DNA of 64,000 nucleotides. Source: Limonium bicolor (taxonomy: Eukaryota > Streptophyta > Magnoliopsida > Caryophyllales > Plumbaginaceae). The notes under the pieces were generated by a model. That model was not told where the DNA came from and did no database searches. It saw only the letters and a program-made list of their open reading frames with translations. Both the position numbers and the translations under genes were made by a program. Location of the stretch: contig CM041776.1 of assembly GCA_023374045.1 (NCBI GenBank), forward strand, positions 471,375,375-471,439,374, written 5' to 3'. Below, one piece after another: positions 1 through 11,631 of the stretch (the stretch's first letter is position 1; the number at the start of each line of letters is the position of its first letter).

Positions 1-548
1 GGGTCCACGATATTGAATTTGAACAAACGCAAGATAAGCAGAGAGATTAAGCATTTTAGCATAAAATGTCACCGAAAAGGGCACACTCCCCCACACTTAA
101 TTGAACAATGTCCTCATTGTTCACAGAAAAACAAGGGAAAGTTTCAGAAGACCTTTTCGGTAAGTAGATAAAATAGAGAGAACACAAGCTCACGAATATC
201 ATTTAAGCACATAAACGCTCCTCTGCAGATTTTATTTAAATAAAAGCATAATTAAAGAAACTGGTACTCCCCTGAGATTATTTTTGCTAGCGTTATAGGA
301 GTTCCCCCACACTTGAGCTTCAGCCTCAAGTAGCGTAGCTTGGTTGCGGTGTAGACATGAAATTGCACCTGCATAAGACACTAGAAGCAACCATACTACA
401 AACGGGGTTAATAGTTAGCAAAAACAAAATTGAAAGAGAACCTGATAATTAAAAGAGCATAAAAGCATATAAAAGATAAGTTCGTCCGGGTTGCCTCCCG
501 GAAAGCTGCCCTTGTTTAACGTCTTTGGCTAGACGCTTTGAAGCGTAC
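1..548 (-). other. 3' non-coding region of element A
   Basis: No coding potential. The block matches 21643-22175 in element F almost base for base with small indels, including a polypurine-like stretch (minus strand of ctcccccacactt near 86-98) and the short palindromic end near 496-545. This shared block ties A and F to one family and marks the pol-to-LTR spacer of the family. Confidence 0.75.
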
Positions 549-2892
549 TCAAATCTGAGGATCTTGTAGATTTATTGTACGAGCATCAACTGTCTCGAGA
601 TTACCACCCTGGTAATGCTTTAGTCTAGATCCATTGACCATGAAAGTTTGTTTTTTAGAATCCACCAACTCAACGGATCCATATGGGGTGACCTTGGAGA
701 CAGTAAATGGTCCAGCCCAATAGGATTTTAGTTTACCAGGAAACAGCTTTAACCTGGAATTGTACAACAGAACCAAATCCCCCTCATGGAACTCCCGTTT
801 AAGGATCATCTTGTCGTGCCACTTCTTGGCTTTCTCTTTGTAGATTCGGTTATTTTCATAGGCATCCTCTCGAAATTCTTCTAATTCAGTGAGCTGGAAT
901 TTCCTTTTGTCACCTGCTCTCAGTAGATCAAAGTTGAGGGCTTTCACGGCCCAGAATGATTTGTGCACGAGCTCGACCGGTAAATGACAAGCTTTGCCGA
1001 AGACTAGTCGATATGGGGACATGCCGATGGGCGTCTTGTAGGCTGTTCTATACGCCCAGAGTGCATCATCCAGCTTCAGGGACCAATCTTTTCGTGAAGA
1101 ATTAACGGTCTTTTGTAGGATCCACTTCAATTCTCGGTTAGAGACCTCAGCCTGGCCATTTGTTTGAGGGTGATAAGGCAAGGCTACCTTATGTCTCACT
1201 CCATATTTGGTCATCAAGGCTGTGAACTGCTTATTGCAGAAGTGGGATCCTTGGTCACTGATTATAGCACGTGGGACTCCGAATCGTGTAAATATGTTCC
1301 TCTTCAAGAACTTGAGTACTACCTTTGCATCATTTGTGGGAGAGGCGATAGCTTCCACCCACTTAGTGACATAGTCGACTGCCACCAAGATGAAGAGGTT
1401 TGAACAAGACGAAGGAAAGGGACCCATGAAGTCAATGCCCCACACGTCGAAAGGTTCCACCTCGAGTATGATGTTGAGAGGCATTTCGTGTTTTCTGGAG
1501 GTGTTCCCAAGTCTTTGGCACTCATCGCAGGAGGCTACAAAGGAATGACAGTCTTTATGTAAGGTTTTCCAGAAAAAACCTGATTGAAGTACCTTAGCCG
1601 CTGTTCGAGCTGGCCCATGATGTCCTCCGGCTTCAAGAGAGTGACAATGTCGTAGAATGTTTTGGATTTCATCTCGGGGCACACATCTTCTCACCATCCC
1701 GTCTGCACAGACCTTGAAAAGGAGAGGGTCCTCCCAGTAGTAATGCTTTACATCTGAAAAGAACTTCTTTTTCTGTTGGTAGGTTAGCCCATGTGGTATT
1801 ACTCCTCGTGCCAGGTAGTTGGCCATGTCAGCGTACCATGGATCACCGGTGTCACCAATCATAAAAACGCACTCATCTGGGAAGAATTCATTGATGGAAG
1901 TGCCATCACTTGGTGCCTCTATGCGAGATAGGTGGTCTGCTACTACATTCTGCACTCCTGGCTTGTCTCTGATTTCAATCTCAAATTCTTGTAGTAGGAG
2001 TATCCACCGGAGGAGTCGGGGTTTGGCATCTTCTTTGGCAAATAGATACCTCAGAGCGGAGTGATCGGTGTGAATTATTACTTTGCTTCCCAAGAGATAT
2101 GATCGGAATTTATCCAGAGCAAAGACTACTGCTAGAAGTTCCTTCTCAGTAGTTGAATAATTCTTCTGAGCGTCGTTGAGGGTTCTACTTGCATAGTAGA
2201 TGGTTCTCAAGATCTTCTCCTTCTTTTGACATAAAGCGGCACCCACTGCATAGTCGCTGGCGTCGCACATAATTTCGAATGGAAGGCTCCAGTCTGGTGA
2301 TATCACAATGGGGGCGGAGATGAGGCATTCTTTCAGTGTGTTGAAGGCTTGTAGGCATTTGTCAGTGAAGTCGAACTTGACGTCTTTAGCTAGGAGATCA
2401 CATAGAGGTTTCGAAATTTTGGAGAAATCCTTGATAAACCTTCTATAGAACCCAGCATGGCCAAGGAAACTTCTGATGTCTTTCACCGTCGATGGTGGTG
2501 GTAATTTTTCAATAACTTCGACCTTGGCTTTGTCAACTTCAATGCCTTTTGAAGATATTTTGTGCCCAAGAACTATTCCTTCTTTAACCATGAAATGGCA
2601 TTTTTCCCAGTTAAGCACAAGGTTAGTTTCTTCACATCGGGTGAGGATAGCGTCCAGATTATTTAGACAGGATTCGAAAGTGTGACCAAAGACAGAGAAG
2701 TCGTCCATGAAGACTTCGATGCTCTTCTCGAGATAGTCGCTGAAGATTGCCATCATGCATCTTTGAAATGTGGCTGGGGCATTGCATAGACCAAAAGGCA
2801 TCCGATTATATGCAAATGTCCCGTATGGGCATGTGAATGTGGTTTTGTCTTGGTCTTCAGAGGCAATGGGTATTTGAAAGTATCCTGAATAC
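549..2892 (-). pseudogene. pol of element A: RT C-terminal part, RNase H, integrase
   Basis: An open frame of about 780 codons. It starts inside RT just before MPFGLCNAP, continues through the active-site FMDD box, then RNase H ([32 protein letters not shown]), then integrase with its HHCC zinc domain (CHSL..HHG..CDECQ), the core Asp residues in GIDFMGPF and SDQGSHF and the Glu in [10 protein letters not shown], and a C-terminal region ending in [11 protein letters not shown]. All catalytic residues are present. The frame is cut off from the N-terminal RT by a one-base deletion near 2893, so no complete Pol can be made from this copy. The listed MPFG start at 2801 is internal to RT and is not a true start. 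Confidence 0.9.
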
Positions 2893-3286
2893 CATCCAGG
2901 AAGCAGTAGTAATCTTGCCCAGCCAATCTTTCCAGCATCTGATCAATGAACGGTAGAGGAAAGTGGTCCTTCCGCGTTGCGCTGTTCAGTTTCCTGTAAT
3001 CGATGCAGACTCTCCATCCCGTCGTGGTTCTCTGGGGGATTAGATCACCTTTGTCGTTGGGGACCACAGTGAGACCTCCTTTTTTCGGGACCACTTGAAC
3101 GGGGCTCACCCATTTGCTGTCGGAGATGGAGTAGATTATCCCAACGTCGAGAAGTTTGAGCACTTCTTTCTTTACTACGTCTTTCATGTTGGGATTCAGC
3201 ATTCTCTGTGGTTGGGCTAAAGGCTTGTAGGTATCTTCCATGTATATGTGATGTGTGCAGAAATGGGGGTTGATACCTTTGATGTC
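2893..3286 (-). pseudogene. pol of element A: N-terminal reverse transcriptase fragment
   Basis: A different frame from both neighbours, carrying the RT N-terminus: [58 protein letters not shown] and YYCFLDG. It follows protease after a frame change near 3286 and precedes the palm domain after a frame change near 2893. It was formerly continuous with the flanking segments; the two small indels are independent decay events. RT normally copies the element RNA inside virus-like particles. Confidence 0.88.
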
Positions 3287-4620
3287 CGATGGACCAGCCT
3301 ATTGCCTTCTTGTGGCTCTGAAGGATCTTCACAAGCTGTTCTGTACTTGTTAGGGATGAAGAAATAATAACAGGCAAGGTACAAAAATCAGAAAGGTAAA
3401 CATACTTCAGATGTGATGGCAATTGTTTCATTTCTACGAGAGGGGGTTGTTCAATGGATGGTGGTAACTTCTGAGTAGATAGCTCTAATGGTTCTGGTGG
3501 TGGGTAGCGTGGTTTCGTATATGATTTTATCTTATCCAGAGCTGCTACCATTTTGATTGTGTCAGGGTACATTAGTCGGTTATCACAGATTTCAGATAAA
3601 GCATTTTCAAGAGCGTCATTACGAATAATAGCAGATGAATTATCCTGCACAATAGAGTCGACAATGTCTATGAAAAAGGTATCTTCTATATCAGCGGGTT
3701 TCTTTATAACCTTGGACATGTCGTATTCTAAAGTTTCGTTATGCAGCCTTAAAATGATTTTTCCTTTTTCAACATCGATTAGTGCTCTAGCAGTTCTCAT
3801 GAAAGGTCGTCCTAAGATTAAGGGCACCCTAGTGTCTTCTTCCATGTCAATTACAATAAAATCAGCGGGGAACACAAAAGTTCCTACAGTAACAATCAAA
3901 TCTTCTATTATCCCTTTTGGGAATACTAAAGATCTATCTGCTAATTGTAATTGAATAGAAGTAGGCATGCATTTACCAATCTTAAGTTTGTTGAAAGTTG
4001 AGAGTGGCATTAAATTGATACTAGCTCCTAGATCACATAGCCCACTACCACAATCAACATTATCAATGGAACATGGAATAATTGGCAAACCTGGGTCTCC
4101 AAGTTTTGGAGGGAGACTCTTGAGAAGTACTGCTGACACTTCCTGTGTAAGGTGTACAGTTTCCACTTCCTGCAACGATCTTTTGTTGGTGATGATATCC
4201 TTCATGAACTTTGCGTATATTGGCATTTGTTTTAAAGCATCTGCAAAAGGAATATTAATCGTTAGTTTCTTGAAGTGAGTTAGAAACTTTCCAAACTGTT
4301 CATCTAAATTTTTCTTTCTTATTCTGTTTGGAAAAGGAAGTGGGGGAAGAATTTTAGTGAGAGAGGAAGGAGTAGATTCAGGAGGCTCCTTCTCCTCGGA
4401 AATAATTTTCGTAGGAGGTGGGGCTTCTTCAGCATCTTCCTGTTCTTCTTCTGGATTTTCTTGAGGCTCATGAGCTTGCTGTTCTTGGTTATCAGTATCA
4501 TCTCGGGGAAGAGATGAGTTGAGCGGCCTACCACTTCTCAATGTCACTGCCTTGGCCTGTTCCCTTGGATTTGGATTTGGCTGACTAGGGAAGGTACCTG
4601 AAACAGTATACTTATCCTAA
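3287..4620 (-). pseudogene. gag C-terminal remnant and aspartic protease of element A
   Basis: Open frame whose N-terminal part has the conserved QAKAVTLRSGR box of Athila-type polyproteins, then a Glu/Pro-rich linker, a conserved helix-rich segment (FGKFLTHFKKLTINIPFADAL), and the retropepsin-like motif LCDLGASINLMPLS with downstream ILGRPFM. It then enters the RT connection region (HKKAIGWSI). No ATG begins the frame; it continues upstream only to about 4620, where it meets a stop. The capsid and nucleocapsid parts of gag are absent, so this is a 5'-deleted polyprotein. Confidence 0.85.
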
Positions 4621-4811
4621 TACGATCCAACTTGATCCAATGTAATAGTACATCTATCCTAGTATGACTTGATCTGATCTTCTATCCTACCTTACCTGGT
4701 TTCTAACACAGAGTTTCACGAGAGTAAAGAGAGAGAAAGAGAGCTTATATTGGAATCGAGTGTGAGTTTGGTTGTCAAATGCTGCGTATCATATTTCATG
4801 GGGGTATGCCC

Positions 4812-4820
4812 CTATTTATA
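4812..4820 (-). promoter_or_regulatory. Putative TATA box, minus strand
   Basis: Minus-strand TATAAATAG followed by GGGGC, the usual context of plant LTR promoters. It would start RNA about 30 bases on (near 4785), running into element A. Prediction from motif only. Confidence 0.4.
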
Positions 4821-4899
4821 GTATTTTGGGCCTGGTTTTCATGGTGTCAGCCTGTATTTTTCATGTATAAGTACAGTTTTACCCCCTCTTTAATACCCT

Positions 4900-5070
4900 T
4901 GGTCGACCACAGGCGGTCGACCGTATTACATTTTACTTTGTCTATGTCCTATTTTCATCCGGCCGAGGACGGCCGGATGCCCTATGTGTTTCTACCTCCA
5001 TCCGGCTAATGCGGCCGGATGCTCTACGTATATCTGTTCTCATCCGGCTAGAGTGGCCGGAAGCTCTACG
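4900..5070. repeat. Cluster of GC-rich inverted repeats
   Basis: A GGTCGACC pair around 4902-4921, then three spaced CATCCGGC...GCCGGATG/GCCGGAAG palindromes near 4957-4980, 5008-5021 and 5040-5062, with CTCTACGT/CCTATGTG words between. Similar in plan, but not in sequence, to palindrome arrays in the other LTRs of this window. Confidence 0.6.
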
Positions 5071-5659
5071 TCCCTTGTTCTGACTTGGTACCATTTCTTC
5101 CCTTCTCATCAGTCCCACAAGTTCTATCTTTCTGAATTTTGGTGAAGAAAATAGAACTTCTGTCTTGTGCTTTGGCGAAAAATTTATTTTTGCAACTGCG
5201 GCCAACTCTGAGGCTCCTTGGTCTGTTCGTGCTTTGTCTTTACTTTATCCCAGTCCCACAAGTTCTTTTTCTTCATACTTGGAGAAAAGGAACTTTTTAT
5301 TGGCCATGTGCGAAGCTCGTGACTCAATCCTGTTGTGTTTTGCCTTTTGAATTTTTCCGCCTTTTTTGGTGTTGAATACGTAAGGTCCTTCTTTCGACTA
5401 ATTATCGGAGGCGTCTTTAGGAAGCATGTGGCCCTTCCTTTTCCTCTGCAAAAAGGTGTTTTTTGTTTGTACACACATATATATTTATTATTTGTTTGAG
5501 CGAGGGAAAACTTCTCTCAAAGTTTGAGTTTTTAAGTTTCTTCCTCTTTCCTTCTCTGCTCATTTGCTCTGACTTTCTTCTTCTTTCGTCACCTCCTGTT
5601 ATCGCGTTCTTCGCTCTCTCTCTCTGTTGCTTAACTTCGCTTTTGTGCTAAGCTCAACA

Positions 5660-8224
5660 ATGTCGTCCTCCTCCTCAAAACAGAAAAATCTTGCTTCTAA
5701 ATTTCCTCCCGCCATCGAGGCGATTCAAGGCTCTCGCTCTTCCGACGGTTTTCGCCCTTCGCAACTGAAGTTCACAAGACCCTTCCGTTCTGGGCGCCAA
5801 CCCTTTTCCTCTTCTCTTAATTATTCCTCCCTTTGCGATTGTCTTAGGGTGTCGAAGCCCCGCTTGGCACGCAAATTTACCTGCCATCCCCCGATTCTCA
5901 CCCTAACGATGATTTTGGGAGCGGGTACGTAGTTTTTGCTGATTTTTTTCGCTCCGGTCTGACCATTCCCCCGCATCCCTTTGTGCTGGGCTTCCTCCTT
6001 CGCCGCTGCTGCACTCTTGCTCACCTTCATCCAAAGGCTCTTTCGCATCTCCACGCATTCGTTTCTCTTTGCGAGGGTAGCAAAATTCGGCTGGAAGGCA
6101 CTGATTTCGTCCGATTCTTCTCAGTTAGGGTTGATTCGGCTAGCCTGACCCTTATCGCGAAGACTGGATACTCCCTCTTCGACTATAAGAAAGCTCACGA
6201 TTGGGGGTCACGGTGGTTCGTAATTGTCCCTCCATCCGGCCAAACTTTGGGTGTCCCTTACTGTGCTGAGGTTGGGAGAGGTCAGCTGATCAGCCCCCAA
6301 ATTCCTCCGGCCGAATTGCCGATCTCGAAGATTCTGAGGGCAGTAAACAAAAAACCACCGACTGTCGAGACGTTTTTCTCAAAGGAACGTTTGTCTTCTC
6401 TGAAGACATATCATAGTAAGTGCCTTTATTCCTTAATACAAACTCCGCCATTCCTGTCGGTTTTCTTATTATTTTGACATATTGCATGCAGATTTCTTCC
6501 AGAAGAGGGAAAAGGTCGGCCCCTTTTATAGCTGGAACCTCGTCACCTTCAAGATTGGGGACGAAAAGGTCAACTACTACGGTACGCTTGATGCGGCTGC
6601 TGCTGCGGCCGAACAACCTTTGGAGAGTGCTCCTGCTCCGGCAAAGCGTTCTAGGCAAGAATCCGAGGATGACCAAGCTGGTCATTCAAAGAAAAAGAAA
6701 AAACTAGAGTCGCCTGATCGTGCCGTTGCCAGATTGTCAGGTACATGGCATGTGAGCCCCAAGTCCGGGCGCCGTGTCTTCCTTCCCCTCACCCCTGGTT
6801 CGGGTTTAGACCTTGGTTCTCGCTCGGGGCGGGAGTCCGGTCTTCCGACTCCTATTTGTGAGCAATTTCCTGATTTGACAGGTTACTTTTCCTCAGATCC
6901 TGCTCAAGAAAACACCTTAGAGGCCACAGACCTCTGTGCTGATCCTCCGGCCGAACCAGGTTTGATTCTTGCTATGTCCTTCCGCTTCCGGCTTTGTATA
7001 TATTTGATAATGTGACCACATTTGCTTTTGTTATTGCGGCAGCCTCTGTTCCTGTCAAACAAAGATTAAAGAAGAAAACCACATCAAAGCCGAAGGCTCC
7101 TCAGCCAGGGATATCAGGAGAAGGGCAAACCTCTGGCGATCCTGAGGCCTCAGGACCATTCTCCATTGATGTTGCTGGGGCCATGGATGCGGCAAGGAAT
7201 AGAGGAATGGAATACCGTGAGGTGCCTGAGAATCCTGAGCTCCGGAGTAAGCAAAGAGAGGACTTCATAGCTTCCTCTTCTTCCTCCCCTCCTCCTCCTG
7301 TTCAAGAATCTTACACTGGACCCTCCCAAAAGGAAGGGTGGTTTTACCACTACGGGCACCCCCTCCCCTTACTATCCTGTGATGCTGCCAAGTATTCTTC
7401 TCTCTGGAAGGAGGCAATTAAGAGATCCAATCATCCAGACGGGATCTTTGCTCCTCCGGCAACTTTTACTGCTACTAAAAAGAGGCTGCGGATCGGAGAC
7501 GGGGGGCAGATGCTATCATGCGGCATTCCCTCCAGTAAATGATGTGTTTGACATGATGTGGGGGGGAATCTTTCAGGTTGACATGTGTGTCTCTTTTTAT
7601 GTTTCCCTTTTTGTTTTAGTGTGGCTCCTTCCCTGACTTTGTGTATCGTTGTTGTTTAGGTGATGTCCATGGCCCAAAGTACTGAGGTTCACTTTGGCAA
7701 TCTCCAATCCAGGCTTCGCCATGAGGAAAGCCGAGCCAACAATGCCAAAGAGGAGCTGAGGCTGACCCGCTCCTCTCATGACACTTATATTGACCAGGTC
7801 GAGTATGAGATCGATCGTAAGGCAAAGGAGAGAACCGAGGCAATCAACAAAGAACTGCAGTTGTCCCGGCGAGAATGTGAGCGTCAGCGTGATGAGTATG
7901 AGCTGCAGCTGCAGAAACTCCGGGAAGAGAACTTTTCTCTAAGAGGCCGGATCAAGGAAGCTGATAATACGTTGATAGAGGTATGAAACCGTCTCTTCTT
8001 TCCTTGGCTTTGGTTAAGGTGATTCGGTTCTTTCTTTGACCTAGGCATTATGCTGGATTAGGTGCGCACTATGCACCGGAACGATGTGAACAATCTTCAG
8101 GCTGAGAAGGCCTTTTTCTATGAGGAGCGGAATTCTTTCAAGCAGGAGGCTGAAACGCTCGAGCTGGAGAAGCAAACTCTTCAACGGGAGAATGAAGCTC
8201 TTGTGAAGGAAAAAGAAAAGCTTA
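5660..8224 (+). pseudogene. Multi-exon 'putative gypsy type transposon' gene with coiled-coil tail, broken
   Basis: ATG at 5660 (MSSSSSKQK) follows a pyrimidine-rich 5' UTR. Exon 1 runs to 6415 and holds a region like the plant Transposase_28/putative gypsy-type domain (FADFFRSGLTIPPHPFVL, then LHAFVSLCEG and FVRFFSV). Introns with GT-AG ends fit 6416-6491, 6960-7042, 7579-7659 and 7981-8061. Later exons give KVGPFYSWNL, a Lys-rich basic patch, Pro/Ser-rich linkers, FPPVNDVFDMMW, and a long Glu/Lys/Arg coiled coil from 7660 on. Two frameshifts lie in homopolymers: a C5 run near 5890 and a G6 run near 7502; decay or sequencing error are both possible. The 3' end is lost at the laccase junction. 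Function unknown; such ORFs are plant repeat-associated. Confidence 0.6.
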
Positions 8225-9549
8225 TAGTAAGCTTGTAACACATCAATCTTAGGTACTTGAAATGTTATGTTGTTCACACTAGCTGTTAATCTATTGTTGT
8301 TGGGTCCGGAACAGTTTGCACAAGGTAAGGTACCGACTGATATTGTGAGTATGAATCTTCTGTGGATTTGATTTGGGACAGTTATCGGATGTATGTTGGA
8401 GTTTAAAGATCTAAATCGTCGAGTGTAGGCAATGGCGGCAGCGGAGTCATTATAGTATGGGAGGTTAGGGAAGGTAGCGTTTGTGATGGTGGTTGTGGGT
8501 GGTGATGAGTGGCTGCTGTTGTATTGAAGTAGAGCGGTGGTAGTGGCATTGGAGTAAATTAGTTCCCCATAGGCACGAGCTGCTATGTAGTATTGATGGG
8601 TTGGGTTTTGGTTAGCTGTGATGAGGATGTCCATTGTTTGACCCGGTGTGATCATGATGTAATTGGTGAGTACAGGTTTTATATAGGCGGCATCAATCCC
8701 TACTACGGTTAGTTTGTGGTTTGCTACCGCGAAGAACATTTCTTCATTTAGTACGGCGTTGATTATGCGGAGTAGATATGTTTTCCCATGTTGCACGTTG
8801 ATTCTAGACATGTCTAAATGAATCCAAATATAAAGAAAAAATAGATTTAACAATTAAAAATGAATCGTGGGTTGCAAATCAAAAGCTATAAAGTACGCAG
8901 AGGCATGATTAATTATGTGCTAAGAATGAATTTAGATGAAATGACCTTAATTGTTTCTTTTCGGGTTAATATAACTTTTCACTAGATGGTAGGTGCTAAC
9001 TGAGCATATCTTGTTGTATTTGTACAAAAAATTGATTGTCTTGTCATATGGTGTACAAGGATAGAGTGTATATAATTATTTGTCCACAGACGTACCTTTA
9101 GTTGAGCATGGCTGTGTGTCCCCGGGTTGCCCGTTGATGGTGAAAGCATCTGACTTGTTGGTATCCCCGCCGGTAGCCAGTGACTGTTCAATCACCGCCG
9201 GCACGTCTCCCTTGTACCATGACGCTAAACATATATATATATACACAATATTCAAGTAAGCGTACTAATTAAAAGCAATTAGCGCTAAAGCAACAAAGAG
9301 AAATCAACGGAACTTTTTGAAAGAAGAAGTTAATTTAGGTAACACTTACTTTAATTGTTTGAAATTTATATAAAGAGTGGGTAGAACATGAATCGACAAT
9401 GGTAAATATAATCTATTAATAAATTATACATTAATTCATCAATTGCTGAGTGATATTTTATTATTTAAAAACAAGTACCAATATCTAATTAAAATTAGCA
9501 GATAACGCTATTGATCATCCATATCATTCGTCACAATTAATCATCGATC

Positions 9550-10165
9550 TAGACAGTGGCGGACCCAAAGTGTTAAACCTATGGGGTCCAATATTTTAGA
9601 GTACATGTACATATAAATATTAATATATTTATATACGGATTTTCATACTCATATTTAAAATATTTTACAATTGACTTTTACGTCTTCATTGCTAGTTTTA
9701 AAAAAAAAAAGCTACTTCTACTTGTAATTTTTTTAGATAATGCTACCGACTCACATAACTAGTCTATCCACAAATCTTAAACCAACCTACAAAACATACC
9801 ACATCAGAAACCAAAATGTTCAAACAAACAAAAAGAAGCTAAGTTTGAAGTGTAGTGAAGTTTCTGAACTATTGCTAATTCAAAAAAAAAATTATTTGGA
9901 CTGGACTGCGTCAAGGATTGGAATATTTTCTGGAAAAAAAAACAGAACAAAGTGGCAACTAAGAGGAATTGAACTCTAGACCATCAGTATTATTAGTTCT
10001 TAACCACTAGACCACAATCACTACTTGATAGTTATGTCATTTTATTATACTTATACAAGATTTTTATTTTATTTTTTATTTATTTTATTTTTTATTTTTA
10101 CTTTATAAAAAAGCTATGGGGTCCGGGACCCCATTGGACCCCATAAAATCCTATAGATACATTAA
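9550..10165. repeat. Possible non-autonomous insertion in laccase intron 3
   Basis: The 1057-bp intron 9225-10281 is long for a laccase. It contains AGTGGCGGACCCAAAG near 9556 and, at the far end (10113-10145), GGGGTCC words in both orientations that echo TATGGGGTCCAA near 9580. AT-rich A/T runs fill the middle. Clear terminal inverted repeats or a target-site duplication were not established, so class is open. Confidence 0.35.
9961..10016 (-). other. tRNA-like segment (SINE head or tRNA relic)
   Basis: On the minus strand TGGTCTAGTGG (10014-10004) resembles a Pol III A box and GAGTTCAATTC (9976-9966) a B box about 30 bases on, as in tRNAs and tRNA-derived SINEs. A full cloverleaf was not found, so it is more likely a SINE-type promoter or a decayed tRNA than a working tRNA gene. 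Confidence 0.35.
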
Positions 10166-11179
10166 GATTGATAAATAGCCTACTATCAATTGCGATATGA
10201 ATTAGGAAAGAAGCAAAATTAGTCAAAGGGTTTAGTTATACTAATTGCATATTAAATATACAGTCAGAATATATTGTGTACCAAGAACAATGGGTATTTC
10301 CCTATCTGGCTTAAGGAAAGGATATAGTTTCCCTCGCTTAGGGTAGACAAAGATGGCTCCGTGAACAGTAGCACGAGACCAGTCACTATGGGCATGCCAC
10401 CAGAGAGTCCCTTCCTCATCGGATAAGATGATCTCGTAAGTGTAGTTAGACCCTGGTTTGATAGGGCATTGTGTTACATATTCTGGCCCATCCGACCATG
10501 GGTTTCTTGGTTGTTTCACTCCGTGCCTGCAGTTTTTATATCGATTAGTACTCTGTAGCAGATCAAGTTGTTTTTGGAGGAAATTAATTAATATAGAAAC
10601 GTATAATGTTAGTGTATATAATAAGGTTTGCTTTTGCGATATATATTGAAACGATAGAGGTTGAGATCTATCGATGTACGACGTAGTACCAATGAATAGT
10701 GACACCATAATCGCCTTGGTTATGAACATTGACTTTAAGCCTGTCTCCTCGATGAAGGTGGATGGCTGGCCCAGGAAACATGCCATTCACGGTTAGTATC
10801 TTCTTCGTGCTGCACAGTCTAGTATACGTCGTTTCTTGGAGCTGCAAATGCAAGTTTATTCAAGGGGTCATCAATGGAAATAAAGTATGGGGAGCTAGCC
10901 TTAACTAAGCTGATATTTCGTTAACCCAAAAGCAGTATCTTCTTCATTATATTAAATCTGCATCATATATATAATAGCAGGTTTTTCAATCGTTCAAATT
11001 ATAGTAGAAAGCTAGCTAGCATGGTTATGTTAATTGTAATAAAAATAAAAACTTACGACCCAGTCAATGGTTGGAATATCTCTCATAGCTATGGACGGAT
11101 GAGCAACCATAATACTCATTATGAGCAATCCCCATATCTTCAAAGTTGAGCTCATACTACTGCTGCTCAAACAACTCAT

Positions 11180-11631
11180 TTTCTTTCTCTGTACCAATCT
11201 CTTGATTCTAAATTTCACTTCCTCCTCAATTCTCTTCTAATACACTGACACACCTTCAGTTTATATAAATTGTCAACAGAGACACTCCAATTTACACCGT
11301 AGTGAACTTACCTTTTCTTTTTTTTTTTCCATTTCCTTTACGCGTGTTTAAAGTAACTTTTGAATTTTATATAATATCTTTCATTATAGGCCATAGCAGC
11401 CGAGTAATAATGCTGTCACGTGTTTCACTCAGTTTAGCATATAGTAATTAATAAACCAATTTTACATGCTCACACTAATGTGCATCTCTGTTATCCCATT
11501 ATTTGTATGACGAATTTGTACTTTAAAACGCTAATCACGTCGTCTAGAATGTGTCCTTATTGCATGAACAAAGCTAGACACCAGGAGCTACCATACAACA
11601 CGGATCCATACAACACGGATCCATACAATTA
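11180..11631. other. Laccase 5' flank, no further gene seen
   Basis: AT-rich upstream DNA of the laccase. A 14-base direct repeat (CAACACGGATCCAT) occurs twice at 11596-11623 just before the Stowaway MITE. No clear core promoter could be assigned. Confidence 0.4.

Larger units (their letters stand above)
1..4620 (-). mobile_element. Element A: Athila-lineage Ty3/gypsy retrotransposon, partial
   Basis: Minus-strand LTR retrotransposon with domain order protease, reverse transcriptase, RNase H, integrase, which defines Ty3/gypsy. The RT active-site box FMDDFSVFG and the stretch ending AVTLRSGR before protease are typical of the Athila/Calypso branch. The 3' LTR is off the left edge: in the related element F the block matching 1-548 lies about 670 bp from its LTR. 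The gag upstream of the RSGR motif is missing; element-like coding stops near 4620, where unrelated promoter-like DNA begins. Two pol frameshifts make it non-functional. Confidence 0.85.
4621..5659. other. Promoter/LTR-like non-coding region between element A and the plus-strand gene
   Basis: No protein-like frame. It holds a minus-strand TATA motif, a cluster of GC-rich inverted repeats, repeated CTATCCTA words (4610-4695), and a pyrimidine-rich stretch at 5530-5635 just before the gene at 5660, resembling a plant 5' UTR. On the minus strand CCAG/GTAAGG (near 4697) and GTTTCAG/GTACC (near 4598) look like a splice donor and acceptor ahead of the pol frame of element A. It may be a degraded LTR or leader; the family is not recognised. 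Confidence 0.4.
8225..11179 (-). pseudogene. Laccase gene, 3'-truncated
   Basis: Plant laccase (multicopper oxidase; secreted, oxidises phenolics such as monolignols). Five exons with GT-AG borders and matching phases: 11057-11179 (ATG at 11179, signal peptide), 10690-10841 ([15 protein letters not shown]...TIHW), 10282-10526 ([25 protein letters not shown]), 9096-9224 (WYKGDVPAVIEQSLATGGD), and from 8813 (HGKTYLLRIINAVLNEE, TISVGTLPCANC, ASVNNITFQVPKI). The first two copper-ligand blocks (HWHG across the exon 2/3 junction and WHAH) are intact. Homology ends after VLQAYY near 8225, so the last exon with the C-terminal HCH copper cluster is gone. No stop was seen in the retained exons. It cannot make an active enzyme. 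Confidence 0.9.
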
